Assembly (NCBI RefSeq): GCF_000812465.1
Contig: NZ_JWMA01000087.1
Location: 1-38,603, forward strand
DNA: 38,603 nt
Source: Cupriavidus sp. IDO
GTDB taxonomy: Bacteria > Pseudomonadota > Gammaproteobacteria > Burkholderiales > Burkholderiaceae
Direction of reading: 5' to 3'
The position numbers and the translations under genes are program-made. Shown here one piece after another: positions 8,553-16,858 of the stretch. Within the stretch, counting starts at the first letter, position 1, and each line of letters begins with the position of its first letter. The notes below the pieces were generated by a model. That model did no database searches, was not told the DNA's origin, and saw only the letters and a program-made list of their open reading frames with translations.

Positions 8553-9374
8553 TCAGCCCGCCCGCTGCGCCGCTTGCTCTCTGGCCGCGGCCTCGATCAT
8601 CGGTTTGACACTGTCGATGGCGCCGCCGCCGTCGCACGGGATGATCGCGCCCGAGATAAATGATGCCGCCGGCGAACCAAGGAACATGGCGAGATTGGCG
8701 ATGTCTTCGCTGGTGCCCAGCCGCCCAAGCGGAACCATTGCCCGCACCTGCGCCCCGCCTTCCGTGCCCTGCGGCGAAAGCCGGCGCATGCCCTCGGTGT
8801 CGGCGATGGGCCCCGGCGAGATGGCATTGACCCGCACGCCGGCGGCGCCCCACTCCATCGCGAGCACGCGCGTGAGCTGGTCCACCCCGGCCTTGGCCGC
8901 GCAGACGTGGGCCTGGTAGCGAATCGGGATCGCGCCCTGCGGCGCGGTGATATTGATGACCGAGGCGCCTGGGGTGGCCAGGTAGGGGAAGGCCTGTCGC
9001 ATCACGTGGAAGGTGCCGTTGAGGTCGATATCGACCACCACCTTGAAGCCGTTGGACGAGAGCTGGTTGAGCTCGGCCAGGAAGTTGCCGGCGGCGCCGG
9101 AGACCAGCACGTCAATCTTGCCAAAGCGGTCGTGCGCAGCGCCGAAGGCGCGGCCCACCGCGTCGAAGTCGCGCACATCGGCGGTCGCGCCCAGCACCCC
9201 GGCACCATATGACCCCAGCGCGGCGACTGCGGCGTCCACGTTTTCCTGTTTGCGACTGGCCACAGTCACATTGGCGCCGTGCCGTGCGAAGACATGGGCG
9301 ATACCGAGATTGATGCCAGTTGTCCCGCCGAACACGAAGACGTGGCGGCCGGCGAAGTCAAAGGATACGGTCAT
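8553..9374 (-). CDS. SDR oxidoreductase, 2,4-dienoyl-CoA reductase type
   Basis: A 273-residue Rossmann-fold short-chain dehydrogenase. The dinucleotide motif appears as GGTTGINLG (residues 16-24) and the NNAG motif as SGAAGNF. The standard YxxxK is not present: the region reads AHVCAAKAGVDQLTR, with His-Val in place of Tyr, and SPGPIADTEGMRRL follows. This arrangement is that of 2,4-dienoyl-CoA reductases of the mitochondrial/peroxisomal type (PDCR/DECR), where the lysine is kept and the tyrosine lies elsewhere. It would reduce a dienoyl-CoA, as needed when an unsaturated or terpenoid acid is beta-oxidised. It lies 45 bp upstream of the synthetase gene and 39 bp downstream of the dehydrogenase gene in the operon. 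Confidence 0.75.
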   Translation of the reverse strand: MTVSFDFAGRHVFVFGGTTGINLGIAHVFARHGANVTVASRKQENVDAAVAALGSYGAGVLGATADVRDFDAVGRAFGAAHDRFGKIDVLVSGAAGNFLAELNQLSSNGFKVVVDIDLNGTFHVMRQAFPYLATPGASVINITAPQGAIPIRYQAHVCAAKAGVDQLTRVLAMEWGAAGVRVNAISPGPIADTEGMRRLSPQGTEGGAQVRAMVPLGRLGTSEDIANLAMFLGSPAASFISGAIIPCDGGGAIDSVKPMIEAAAREQAAQRAG

Positions 9375-9413
9375 GGCAATGTCCTGTCGAAAGCGGCTGG
9401 TTACGGGTGCGGG

Positions 9414-10601
9414 TCAGTGGGCGGCGCGCAGCAATTCTTCGGCGATGATCATGCGGCGGACCTCACTGGTGCCACCGCCGATGGTGGCGAGCTTGGCGTT
9501 GCGGTAGTGCCGGTTGACCTCGGTCTCCCAGATAAAGCCGGTGCCGCCGTGGATCTGCACCGCCTTGTCGGTCACGTGCAGCAGCATCTCCCCCACCCGC
9601 AGGATCGAGGCTGCGCACAGCTTGTGCAGATCGCCCAGTCCGCCACCGCCCTGCTCCAGCGCGTTGCACGCCATCAGCGCGCGATAGGCCAGCGAACGTG
9701 CCGCTTCCAGCTCCGTGTACATGTCGGCCAGCATCGCCTGCACCATCTGGAACGAACCGATCGGCTTGCCGAACTGCTGCCGCGTATTGGCATACTCGAG
9801 CGACAGGTCGAGGCAGCGCTGCGCCTCGCCGATGCACGGCAGCGCCAGGAAGGCACGCTCGATATCGAGCCCGCTCATCACCACCGCCACGCCACGGTTC
9901 TCGCCGCCGATCAGGTTGCGGGCCGGCACCCGGCACTCGTCGAACACCAGTTCGCCAGTCGGGGCGCCCCGCCAGCCCATCTTGGTCAGTTTCTGCGCGA
10001 CGCTGAAGCCAGCGAAATCCCTTTCCACGATGAACGCCGAGATGCCCTTGGCACCTTGCGCCGGATCGGTCTTGGCGTAGACCAGAATCACGTCGGCTAC
10101 CGGCCCATTCGAGATGAACATCTTGCGGCCGTTGAGCACGTAGTCGTCGCCGTCCTTCCGCGCCGTGGTGCGCATGCCGCCCAGCGCATCCGAGCCGGCC
10201 CCCGGTTCGGTCAACGCCAGCGCCCCCACCCACTCGCCCGAACAGAGCCGCGGTAGGTAGCGTTGCCTCTGCTCGTCGTTGCCATTGCGCAGGATATTGT
10301 TCAGGCAGAGGTTCTCGTGCGGCCCCCAGATGAAGCCGGCGTTGGCGTTCCAGTAACCAAACGCCTCCGCCACCATGCCGGCGGAAAACAGGTCCATGCC
10401 GGATCCGCCGTATTCAGGCGGTGCGGTGATACCAAGGTAGCCAGCGGCGCCAAGCCTCGGCATCAATTGCTCCGGGTACCAGTCCTCGTCGTCCATGCGC
10501 GGCAGCAGCGGTGCCAGTTCGGCCTTGGCGAAGCGAAATGCCTGGTCGTAGACTTCACGCTGCTCTGGAGAGAGATCGAACTGCGCGGTCGAAAGCGTCA
10601 T
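9414..10601 (-). CDS. Acyl-CoA dehydrogenase
   Basis: A 395-residue flavoprotein of the acyl-CoA dehydrogenase family, which introduces an alpha-beta double bond and passes electrons to ETF. The N-terminal helical domain, the FAD-binding strand region (ALTEPGAGSDALGG) and the C-terminal helical domain (IHGGTGFIWETEVNRHYRNA, then TIGGGTSEVRRMIIA) are all present and of standard length. The Glu in FIWETEV aligns with the catalytic base of short-chain and isovaleryl-type enzymes. In the operon it stands in the place of AtuD/LiuA, acting before the carboxylase. It lies 27 bp downstream of the carboxyltransferase gene. Chain-length and branching preference cannot be read from sequence alone. Confidence 0.9.
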   Translation of the reverse strand: MTLSTAQFDLSPEQREVYDQAFRFAKAELAPLLPRMDDEDWYPEQLMPRLGAAGYLGITAPPEYGGSGMDLFSAGMVAEAFGYWNANAGFIWGPHENLCLNNILRNGNDEQRQRYLPRLCSGEWVGALALTEPGAGSDALGGMRTTARKDGDDYVLNGRKMFISNGPVADVILVYAKTDPAQGAKGISAFIVERDFAGFSVAQKLTKMGWRGAPTGELVFDECRVPARNLIGGENRGVAVVMSGLDIERAFLALPCIGEAQRCLDLSLEYANTRQQFGKPIGSFQMVQAMLADMYTELEAARSLAYRALMACNALEQGGGGLGDLHKLCAASILRVGEMLLHVTDKAVQIHGGTGFIWETEVNRHYRNAKLATIGGGTSEVRRMIIAEELLRAAH

Positions 10602-10628
10602 AAGGTCTCCTGTCTCGATGAACTCGCC

Positions 10629-12230
10629 TCAGATGCGCAGAATGCCTTGCTGGCGCTCGCCGAACGGCGCGTTGAGCGAGGCTGACAGCGCGACTCCCAG
10701 CGCGTTGCGCGTATCGACCATATCGAGCACGCCGTCGTCGCGCAGCTCGGAGGTCTGGTAGTACACGCTGTTGCTGCGGGTGTAGTCCTGCTGAATCTGG
10801 TCATGGATAGCCTGGATCTCGGCGGGATCGGGCTGCTTGCCTTCCCGCGCCAGCGCGGCGATCTTGATCTGGGACAGCGTCTTGGCGGCCTGCTCTGCAC
10901 CCATGGTCGCGCACTGCGAATGCGGCCAGGCGAACAGGAAACGCGGATCGTAGCCGCGTCCGGCCATGCCGTAGTTGCCGGCACCGAAGGAGGCATGGCA
11001 CAGGACGCTGAACTTGGGCACGCGCACATTGCTCTGGACCATGATCATCTTGGCGCCATCCTTGGTGATGCCGCGATGCTCGTAGTCTCGCCCGATCATG
11101 AAGCCGGTAATGTTGTGCAGGAACAGCAGCGGCACGCCATCGCGGTCGCACAGCTCCATGAAGTTGGTGGCCTTCTCTGCCGCCTCGCTGAACAGAACGC
11201 CGTTATTGGCGAGGATGCCGATCTTGTAGCCCCACAGCCAGGCGTAGCCGCACACCAGTGTGGTGCCGTAGTCGGGCTTGTATTCGTGGAACAGGCTGCC
11301 GTCGACCAGGCGCGCGATGACCTCGCGCATGTCGAACTGCTTTTTGATGTCGTCCGGGATGATGCCGTAGAGCTCTTCCGGGTCGTAGTACGGCGCTTCC
11401 GGCTCGCGCATGTCCACCGCCTGCTTGGGGCGGCGGCGCAAGGTCCCGACGATCTCGCGCGCCAGTGCGATGCCCTGGGTTTCCGAGTCCACGGCGTAGT
11501 CGGCCGTGCCCGAGATGCGTGTGTGCACATCCGCACCGCCCAGTTCGGCCGCGCTGATGTCTTCGCCGGTGGCGGCCTTGACCAGCGGGGGGCCGCCCAG
11601 GAAGACGCCGCTGGAGCCGCGCACCATGATCGAGTAGTCGGAGAGCGTGGGCACGTAGGCGCCACCAGCAGTGCAATGGCCCATGGCCACGGCGACCTGC
11701 TCCACGCCGGCGGCCGAAAGGCGGCACTGGCTGTAGAACATATGGCCGCCCTCATGGAAGATATCCATCTGCATAGGCAGGTACGCGCCCGCGCTATCGA
11801 CCAGATGTACGATCGGCAGACGGTTCTCCAGTGCGATCTTGAGCGCTCGGATGGACTTCTTTGCGCCGAGCGGATAGACCGCACCACCCTTAATGGTGCT
11901 GTCATTGGCCAGCACCATCACTTCGCGGCCGTTGACCACGCCGATGCCCGAGACCACGCCAGCGCCCTTGATGTGCGCGTCGTACTTGGCATGATTGGCC
12001 GCCAGCGGTGAAAGTTCCAGGAACGGGGTGCCGGGATCCAGCAGCAGGTCCAGGCGCTCGCGCACCAGCAGCTTGCCCTGGTCACGCAGGCGCTTGATGT
12101 CGCGCTCTGCCCGGTGGTGGCGGACGTCGTGCATTATCGCCAGGAATTCCTCGCGCACGCGCAGGTTGTGCGCACGGTTGGCCTGGAAGGACTCGGAGCG
12201 CGTGTTGATACGGGATTCGATGCGGCGCAT
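10629..12230 (-). CDS. Acyl-CoA carboxylase, carboxyltransferase (beta) subunit
   Basis: A 533-residue carboxyltransferase of the MCC/GCC/PCC beta family, moving CO2 from biotin to an acyl-CoA. The N-terminal crotonase-like half holds VDSAGAYLP and GSCTAGGAYVP-like CTAGGAYVPTLSD, then GGPPLVKAATGE; the C-terminal half holds NNGVLFSEAAEKATNF and the GAGNYGMAGR loop. At the position where methylcrotonyl-CoA carboxylases have Phe (EHFGRIFF), this protein has Gly161 (EGGHMFY). Geranyl-CoA carboxylases also carry Gly there, a change linked to larger substrates. Its Shine-Dalgarno (AAGGAG) lies inside the last codons of the biotin carrier gene, 2 bp away, so they are co-translated. The acyl substrate is not settled; a branched or isoprenoid enoyl-CoA is my inference. 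Confidence 0.85.
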   Translation of the reverse strand: MRRIESRINTRSESFQANRAHNLRVREEFLAIMHDVRHHRAERDIKRLRDQGKLLVRERLDLLLDPGTPFLELSPLAANHAKYDAHIKGAGVVSGIGVVNGREVMVLANDSTIKGGAVYPLGAKKSIRALKIALENRLPIVHLVDSAGAYLPMQMDIFHEGGHMFYSQCRLSAAGVEQVAVAMGHCTAGGAYVPTLSDYSIMVRGSSGVFLGGPPLVKAATGEDISAAELGGADVHTRISGTADYAVDSETQGIALAREIVGTLRRRPKQAVDMREPEAPYYDPEELYGIIPDDIKKQFDMREVIARLVDGSLFHEYKPDYGTTLVCGYAWLWGYKIGILANNGVLFSEAAEKATNFMELCDRDGVPLLFLHNITGFMIGRDYEHRGITKDGAKMIMVQSNVRVPKFSVLCHASFGAGNYGMAGRGYDPRFLFAWPHSQCATMGAEQAAKTLSQIKIAALAREGKQPDPAEIQAIHDQIQQDYTRSNSVYYQTSELRDDGVLDMVDTRNALGVALSASLNAPFGERQQGILRI

Positions 12231-12232
12231 GT

Positions 12233-12730
12233 TTACTCCTTCCCTGCTTCGAGCCGCACCAGCAAGGCGTCCCGGTCGAATAGGTCACCCTTTGCACAGG
12301 GAATTTCCGCGACCACGCCATCACGGGCCGCTTCCAGGTTGAGTTGCATCTTCATACTCTCGATCACGATCATGGTTTGCCCCGCGTTCACGCGATCGCC
12401 CACGGCGACCGCGACCTCGATCACGGTGCCCGGCATGGGAGCCACGCAGCGATCGCCCTCTTCGGCATCGGCGCCACCGCCCCGGAGCGGATCGCGCAGC
12501 GTGACGGTCCAGGCACGGCCGAAGGCATGCACATAGGCGGTCTCGCCATGCTGGGCGACCCACACGGCATGGGTGCGGCCGCCCAGCGTGAGCCCCAGCG
12601 CGCCGTCCGGCTTGTTCTCCATCGCGACGTCAAACACTGCGCCGTCGACCTCGACCCGGCCGCCACGTGCATCGCGCACCAGCGCGACCTGGTGGCGCGC
12701 ACCCGCGCCAATTTCCGCTGTCAGCTTCAT
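12233..12730 (-). CDS. Biotin carboxyl carrier protein, stand-alone
   Basis: A 165-residue carrier whose C-terminal biotinyl domain contains APMPGTV (97-103) and the biotinylation motif ESMKM with Lys127. The N-terminal 90 residues (IGAGARHQVALVRD, then GGRTHAVWVAQHG) resemble the linker/BT region that joins biotin carboxylase to the carrier domain in fused alpha subunits of methylcrotonyl- and geranyl-CoA carboxylases. The alpha subunit is therefore split here into two proteins. The start ATG overlaps the stop of the biotin carboxylase gene by one base (TGATG), a clear sign of translational coupling. The usual fused form is about 650-670 residues; 495 plus 165 gives the same total. Confidence 0.9.
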   Translation of the reverse strand: MKLTAEIGAGARHQVALVRDARGGRVEVDGAVFDVAMENKPDGALGLTLGGRTHAVWVAQHGETAYVHAFGRAWTVTLRDPLRGGGADAEEGDRCVAPMPGTVIEVAVAVGDRVNAGQTMIVIESMKMQLNLEAARDGVVAEIPCAKGDLFDRDALLVRLEAGKE

Positions 12731-14217
12731 CAGTTTCTCCAGGCATGCATGGCGCCATGCATCGCAGGCGGCGCAAAGCGTGAATCGGTCAGCGTGCGGT
12801 TGGTCAGCAAGGCCGTGGCAAGAACCACGGCAACCTGTTCCTGCGTAGGCGCCGGCACCTGCAGCGCCGGCTTGTGCTCTTCCAGGAAGCTGGTGTAGGT
12901 ATTGCCGGCGACGAACTCAGGATGGGCCAGTACGCGTTCGAGGTAGGCGGCGTTGGTGGTGACACCTAGCGCAATGGTCTGCTCCAGCACGGCGCGCATG
13001 CGTTCAATCGCCTCGGCACGCGTGGCGCCGCGTACGATCAGCTTGGCCAGCATCGGGTCGAACGCCGAAGTCACGGTGTCGCCCTCCTGCACGCCGGCAT
13101 CCAGTCGGAACTCGTCTGCCTCAGGTGGGCGGAATACCCGCAGCTTGCCGGTGGCCGGCATGAAATCGCGCTCGGCGTCTTCGGCGCACAGGCGGCACTC
13201 AATGGCATGTCCCTTTAACCGGACCTCATCCTGGCCAAAGCCCAGCGGTTCGTCTTCGGCAATGCGGATCTGCTCGGCAACGATATCCAGCCCGGTGATC
13301 ATCTCCGTGACGGGATGCTCCACCTGGATGCGGGTGTTCATTTCCAGGAAGTAGAACGCACCCGAGGTGTCGACCACGAACTCCACGGTACCCGCCGACG
13401 CGTAGCCGACGGCCTTGGCGAGCGCCACCGCCTGGGCGCCCATTGCCTGCCGCAGCGGCTCGTCGACAAACGGCGATGGCGCTTCCTCTATCACCTTCTG
13501 GTGGCGGCGTTGGATCGAGCACTCGCGCTCGCCGAGGTGAACGATATTGCCGTGGCGGTCGCTCAGGATCTGGATCTCGATATGGCGCGGGCGCTCGATG
13601 TATTTCTCGAGAAACACCCGCGCATCGCCGAATGCGGCCTGCGCCTCGCTCGTGGTGCGCTCGAAGGCGGCACGGCAGGCTGCTGGATCCGCGTCATTGA
13701 TGACGCGCATACCTTTGCCACCGCCACCGGCGCTGGCCTTGAGGATCACCGGAAAGCCGATTCCGGTTGCCACGTCGAGTGCATGGTCGGCATCGCGGAT
13801 TTCGCCGTCATAACCGGGGATGGTGTTGACCCCGGCCTGCGTGGCGAGTCGCTTGGAGCGGATCTTGTCGCCCATGGCGTCGATCGCATCGGCGCCCGGG
13901 CCGATGAAGCGTATGCCCGCGGCGTCGAGCGCGCGGGCGAACTCCGCGTTCTCGGAAAGGAAGCCAAAGCCGGGATGCACCGCATCCGCGCCGGTGGCGC
14001 GGCATGCGGCAAGGATATTGTCGATCGACAGGTAGGCGGCCACGGGCGTCGGCCCATCGATGCGGTAGGCCTCATCGGCCAGCCGCGCCGCAAGCGAGTC
14101 CTGATCCGCCTCGTGATAAATGATTACCGCGCGCTTGCCCAGGCGCCGGCAAGTGCGGATGATGCGCGCCGCGATCTCGCCGCGGTTGGCGATCAGCACC
14201 GTGTTGATGGCAGGCAT
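12730..14217 (-). CDS. Biotin carboxylase subunit of acyl-CoA carboxylase
   Basis: A 495-residue ATP-grasp enzyme that carboxylates biotin with bicarbonate and ATP. It begins INTVLIANRGEIAARIIRTC, the standard start of the family. The ATP-binding loop KASAGGGGKGMRV, the metal and bicarbonate site residues in EKYIERPRHIEIQI and FLEMNTRIQVEHPVTE are all intact. The C-terminal BC domain ends near residue 450, followed by a short tail; no biotinyl domain is present, since this is encoded by the next gene. It lies five bases from the AtuA stop. The next two genes complete a three-protein carboxylase. Confidence 0.92.
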   Translation of the reverse strand: MPAINTVLIANRGEIAARIIRTCRRLGKRAVIIYHEADQDSLAARLADEAYRIDGPTPVAAYLSIDNILAACRATGADAVHPGFGFLSENAEFARALDAAGIRFIGPGADAIDAMGDKIRSKRLATQAGVNTIPGYDGEIRDADHALDVATGIGFPVILKASAGGGGKGMRVINDADPAACRAAFERTTSEAQAAFGDARVFLEKYIERPRHIEIQILSDRHGNIVHLGERECSIQRRHQKVIEEAPSPFVDEPLRQAMGAQAVALAKAVGYASAGTVEFVVDTSGAFYFLEMNTRIQVEHPVTEMITGLDIVAEQIRIAEDEPLGFGQDEVRLKGHAIECRLCAEDAERDFMPATGKLRVFRPPEADEFRLDAGVQEGDTVTSAFDPMLAKLIVRGATRAEAIERMRAVLEQTIALGVTTNAAYLERVLAHPEFVAGNTYTSFLEEHKPALQVPAPTQEQVAVVLATALLTNRTLTDSRFAPPAMHGAMHAWRN

Positions 14218-14222
14218 GGCTG

Positions 14223-16061
14223 TCAGGCTCCGTTATTCTCGACGTTCTTTGGTTTGTCGCCCGCGGCGTACAGCGCGAGCGGCCCCTGCGCCGTGAGCCA
14301 GACGGCCGGTACGCGGACAGGCAGGTCCATCAGCATCTGCGCGTAGCTCTTGCCCTGCGGGTCATAGCGCAGCGAGGCGATACCACCGCCACCCAACGCC
14401 CCGGTCAACAGGAAATTCAATGCGTGGAAGCCGGGCAGCTCCCAGCGGCGCACGGCGCCGGTGACGTAGTGCCCGAAGAACGCAACGACCCGTTGCGTGG
14501 TCAGTTCCCGGCGTAGCACCGGCAGGAATTCCGGGCGGCGTGCGATGACACCGATATTGGCGTCGTTGCCTTTGTCGCCACTGCGGCCCCACGCCAGGGC
14601 GATCAGCGGCACTTCCGCGGCATCCGCGGGCGGAGGTTCATCGGCTACTGCCGCCGGTTCCCGAGGTTCCAGCGGCTGGCCGGCCGCGATCGTCACGGAG
14701 GTCGCGGTGCCCTCCAGCTCGACCTGCACCGGCACCCGGCCCTTGTCGAGCAGGAAGGAGAACAGCCGCACCACCGGCGACGGCGACGGCCGTCCGCCGA
14801 ACAGTCCGGTAGTGCCCTGCGCCATGGCCACGCCGGCCTGAGTCATCTCGCGGCTGAAGACCTCCAGTGCGGCCTTGTCGTCGTGGCGCAGGCCGATCTT
14901 CAGCACCACTTCGCGGGCGGAGGCGGCAAAGCGGCCGGTTTCCCCATAGGTATCCTCGGCGCCGATCACCTCGACCGAGGTCTCGCGATAATCGGCGCGT
15001 CCGGCCGCTTGGTTCAGGTGGCGCGTGCGCTCGATAATGGCCTCGCCCATACGGCGCGCCTTGGCCGCGGCGTCGCGCCCGGCCACCATGATGGTGGCGA
15101 TCACGCGCCAGCCGTCGGCGTAGGTGGCGCTGACCTTGTAGGTCGGCGTCGGGGCGCGCCCGCGGGCACCGCTCACTTGCACGCGGTCAGAGCCATCCTG
15201 CACCAGTTTTACGTTTGTGAAATCACAGACCACGTCAGGCAGGATGTACGCGGCGGGATCGCCGATTTCGTAGACGATCTGCTCCGCCACGGTGGCGGGC
15301 ATGACCAGACCGCCGGTGCCAGCCGGCTTGGTCACCGTAAAGGCGCCGTCGGCCGAGCACTCGACGATGGGATAGCCCATGTCTTCCCAGCCCGGCACCT
15401 CGGCCCAGTCGGTGAAGAGGCCACCCGTGCACTGCGGGCCGCATTCGATCACGTGGCCGGCCAGGCTGCCGGCGGCCAGCAGATCGTAGTCGGTATCGCG
15501 CCAGCCGAATTCATGCATCAGGATGCCGAGCGTTACCGCTGAATCGACGCAACGGCCGGCCAGCACAATATCGGCGCCGGCATCGAGCGCAGTGGCAATG
15601 GCGCGTGCACCCAGATAGGCATTGCAGCTCTGCAGGCGCTCGGGGAACCGTGCCCCCGTGAACATTTCAGCCGGCGCAAGCGTCTTGATCTCATCGATGC
15701 GCGGCATCAGGTCATCGCCCTCGATCACGGCGATGCGCAGCGCCACGCCGGCCTCTGCTGCCGCCTCTGCAAGCGCCTGCCTGCAGGCGCGCGGATTGAC
15801 GCCGCCCGCATTCGACACCACGCGAATGCCGCGTGCCGCAATGGCAGGCACCAGCGGAGCCAGGGTCTCGACGAAATCTGGGGGATAGCCGAGCGCCGGG
15901 TTCTTCGCCCGTGCCCGGGCGAGCAGCGACATCGTGATCTCGGCGAGGTAGTCGGACACCAGATAGTCAATCTTGCCGCTATGAACCAGTTGAGCTGCAG
16001 CGTGTGCGCTGTCCCCCCAAAAGCCGGAGGAGCAGCCGATAGCAACCGTGCGATCACTCAT
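14223..16061 (-). CDS. atuA: Acyclic terpene utilisation protein AtuA (DUF1446)
   Basis: A 612-residue protein beginning VAIGCSSGFWGDSAHAAAQL, followed by DYLAEITMSLL and VSNAGGVNPRACRQAL, the hallmarks of the AtuA/DUF1446 family. The C-terminal 110 residues (LAWGRSGDKGNDANIGVIA, HYVTGAVRRWELPGFHALNF) form the second, AtuA-like ferredoxin-fold-type module often encoded separately. AtuA is needed for growth on citronellol and geranylate in Pseudomonas, but its reaction is not established. It regularly sits beside biotin-dependent acyl-CoA carboxylases, as here. Its ATG overlaps the end of the preceding hydratase gene by 8 bases (ATGAGTGA). Confidence 0.88.
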   Translation of the reverse strand: MSDRTVAIGCSSGFWGDSAHAAAQLVHSGKIDYLVSDYLAEITMSLLARARAKNPALGYPPDFVETLAPLVPAIAARGIRVVSNAGGVNPRACRQALAEAAAEAGVALRIAVIEGDDLMPRIDEIKTLAPAEMFTGARFPERLQSCNAYLGARAIATALDAGADIVLAGRCVDSAVTLGILMHEFGWRDTDYDLLAAGSLAGHVIECGPQCTGGLFTDWAEVPGWEDMGYPIVECSADGAFTVTKPAGTGGLVMPATVAEQIVYEIGDPAAYILPDVVCDFTNVKLVQDGSDRVQVSGARGRAPTPTYKVSATYADGWRVIATIMVAGRDAAAKARRMGEAIIERTRHLNQAAGRADYRETSVEVIGAEDTYGETGRFAASAREVVLKIGLRHDDKAALEVFSREMTQAGVAMAQGTTGLFGGRPSPSPVVRLFSFLLDKGRVPVQVELEGTATSVTIAAGQPLEPREPAAVADEPPPADAAEVPLIALAWGRSGDKGNDANIGVIARRPEFLPVLRRELTTQRVVAFFGHYVTGAVRRWELPGFHALNFLLTGALGGGGIASLRYDPQGKSYAQMLMDLPVRVPAVWLTAQGPLALYAAGDKPKNVENNGA

Positions 16062-16845
16062 GGCGTCCCCCCTGCACGCTCGCCCAGCGCGGCTTGCGCT
16101 TTTCGGTGAAGGCGGCCATGCCCTCTCTCGCTTCTTCGGTGCCGGCCAGCCGCTCGATCATCAGTTCGGCGTAGGCAAGGGTCTGGTCCACTGACATGTC
16201 CTGCATCAGGTCAAGCGCCTGCTTGCCCAGTCGCAGTGCATTGGGCGAGTTAGCCTCGATCCGTGCAATGACGTCCGCGACATGGCGGTCCAGTTCCCCG
16301 GCTGGCACGGCGCGATTGATCAGGTGGTAGCGCTCCGCCTCTTCGGCGCTCAGGGGCTCACCCAGGAAGGCCATCTCCCAATAGCGGCGCCGTGGCAACT
16401 GGCGGATCAGGTAGGTAGTAATCATCATCGGGAACACGCCTACCTTGACTTCAGGCGTACCGAAGCGTGCATGCGCCGCGGCAAGCGCTAGGTCGCAGGC
16501 CGAGACCAGCCCCAGACCGCCGCCCAGGGCGCTGCCATTGATGCGCCCGATGATTGGCTTGTGGCAGGCGCGCATGGCCCGGTACACCTGTACCAGCGGA
16601 TTCTCCACGCGCCCCGTGGAGAACGTGCTCACGGCATCGCCCTTCAGATCAGCCCCTGCGCAAAAGGTGCGATCACCCGCCGCCGTCAGCACCACCGCGC
16701 GAATGGAGTCGTCGCGGGCCGCGGCTTCGAACGCCTCGGCCAGTTCCGCGGCCATGGCGCGATTCAGCGCGTTGTGGGTATCGGGCCGGTTCAGGGTAAG
16801 CCAAAGCGCGTTGTCCCGGCGCTCGACAAGAATGAATTCAGACAT
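16054..16845 (-). CDS. Enoyl-CoA hydratase family protein
   Basis: A crotonase-fold protein of 263 residues from the ATG at 16845, chosen because GGAGAGAG lies just upstream; an open frame extends to 16935 but overlaps the previous gene. The oxyanion-hole segments FCAGADLKG and INGSALGGGLGLVSACDLAL are present. Of the two hydratase glutamates, the second is kept (FGTPEVKVG) and the first is Gly (GGGLGLV), so a plain hydration mechanism is not certain. In the operon it occupies the place of AtuE/LiuC, hydrating the glutaconyl-CoA-type product of the carboxylase. The start is 13 bp after the stop of the upstream isomerase-like gene. Confidence 0.85.
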   Translation of the reverse strand: MSEFILVERRDNALWLTLNRPDTHNALNRAMAAELAEAFEAAARDDSIRAVVLTAAGDRTFCAGADLKGDAVSTFSTGRVENPLVQVYRAMRACHKPIIGRINGSALGGGLGLVSACDLALAAAHARFGTPEVKVGVFPMMITTYLIRQLPRRRYWEMAFLGEPLSAEEAERYHLINRAVPAGELDRHVADVIARIEANSPNALRLGKQALDLMQDMSVDQTLAYAELMIERLAGTEEAREGMAAFTEKRKPRWASVQGGRHE

Positions 16846-16858
16846 CGACTCTCTCCAA

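Noticed and set aside
10803..12011. 402-codon plus-strand open frame opposite the carboxyltransferase
   Set aside because: Shadow of a conserved gene; low-complexity composition and no domain. The same applies to plus-strand frames at 9279-10256 and 13315-14346 and to the minus-strand frame at 23752-25065.
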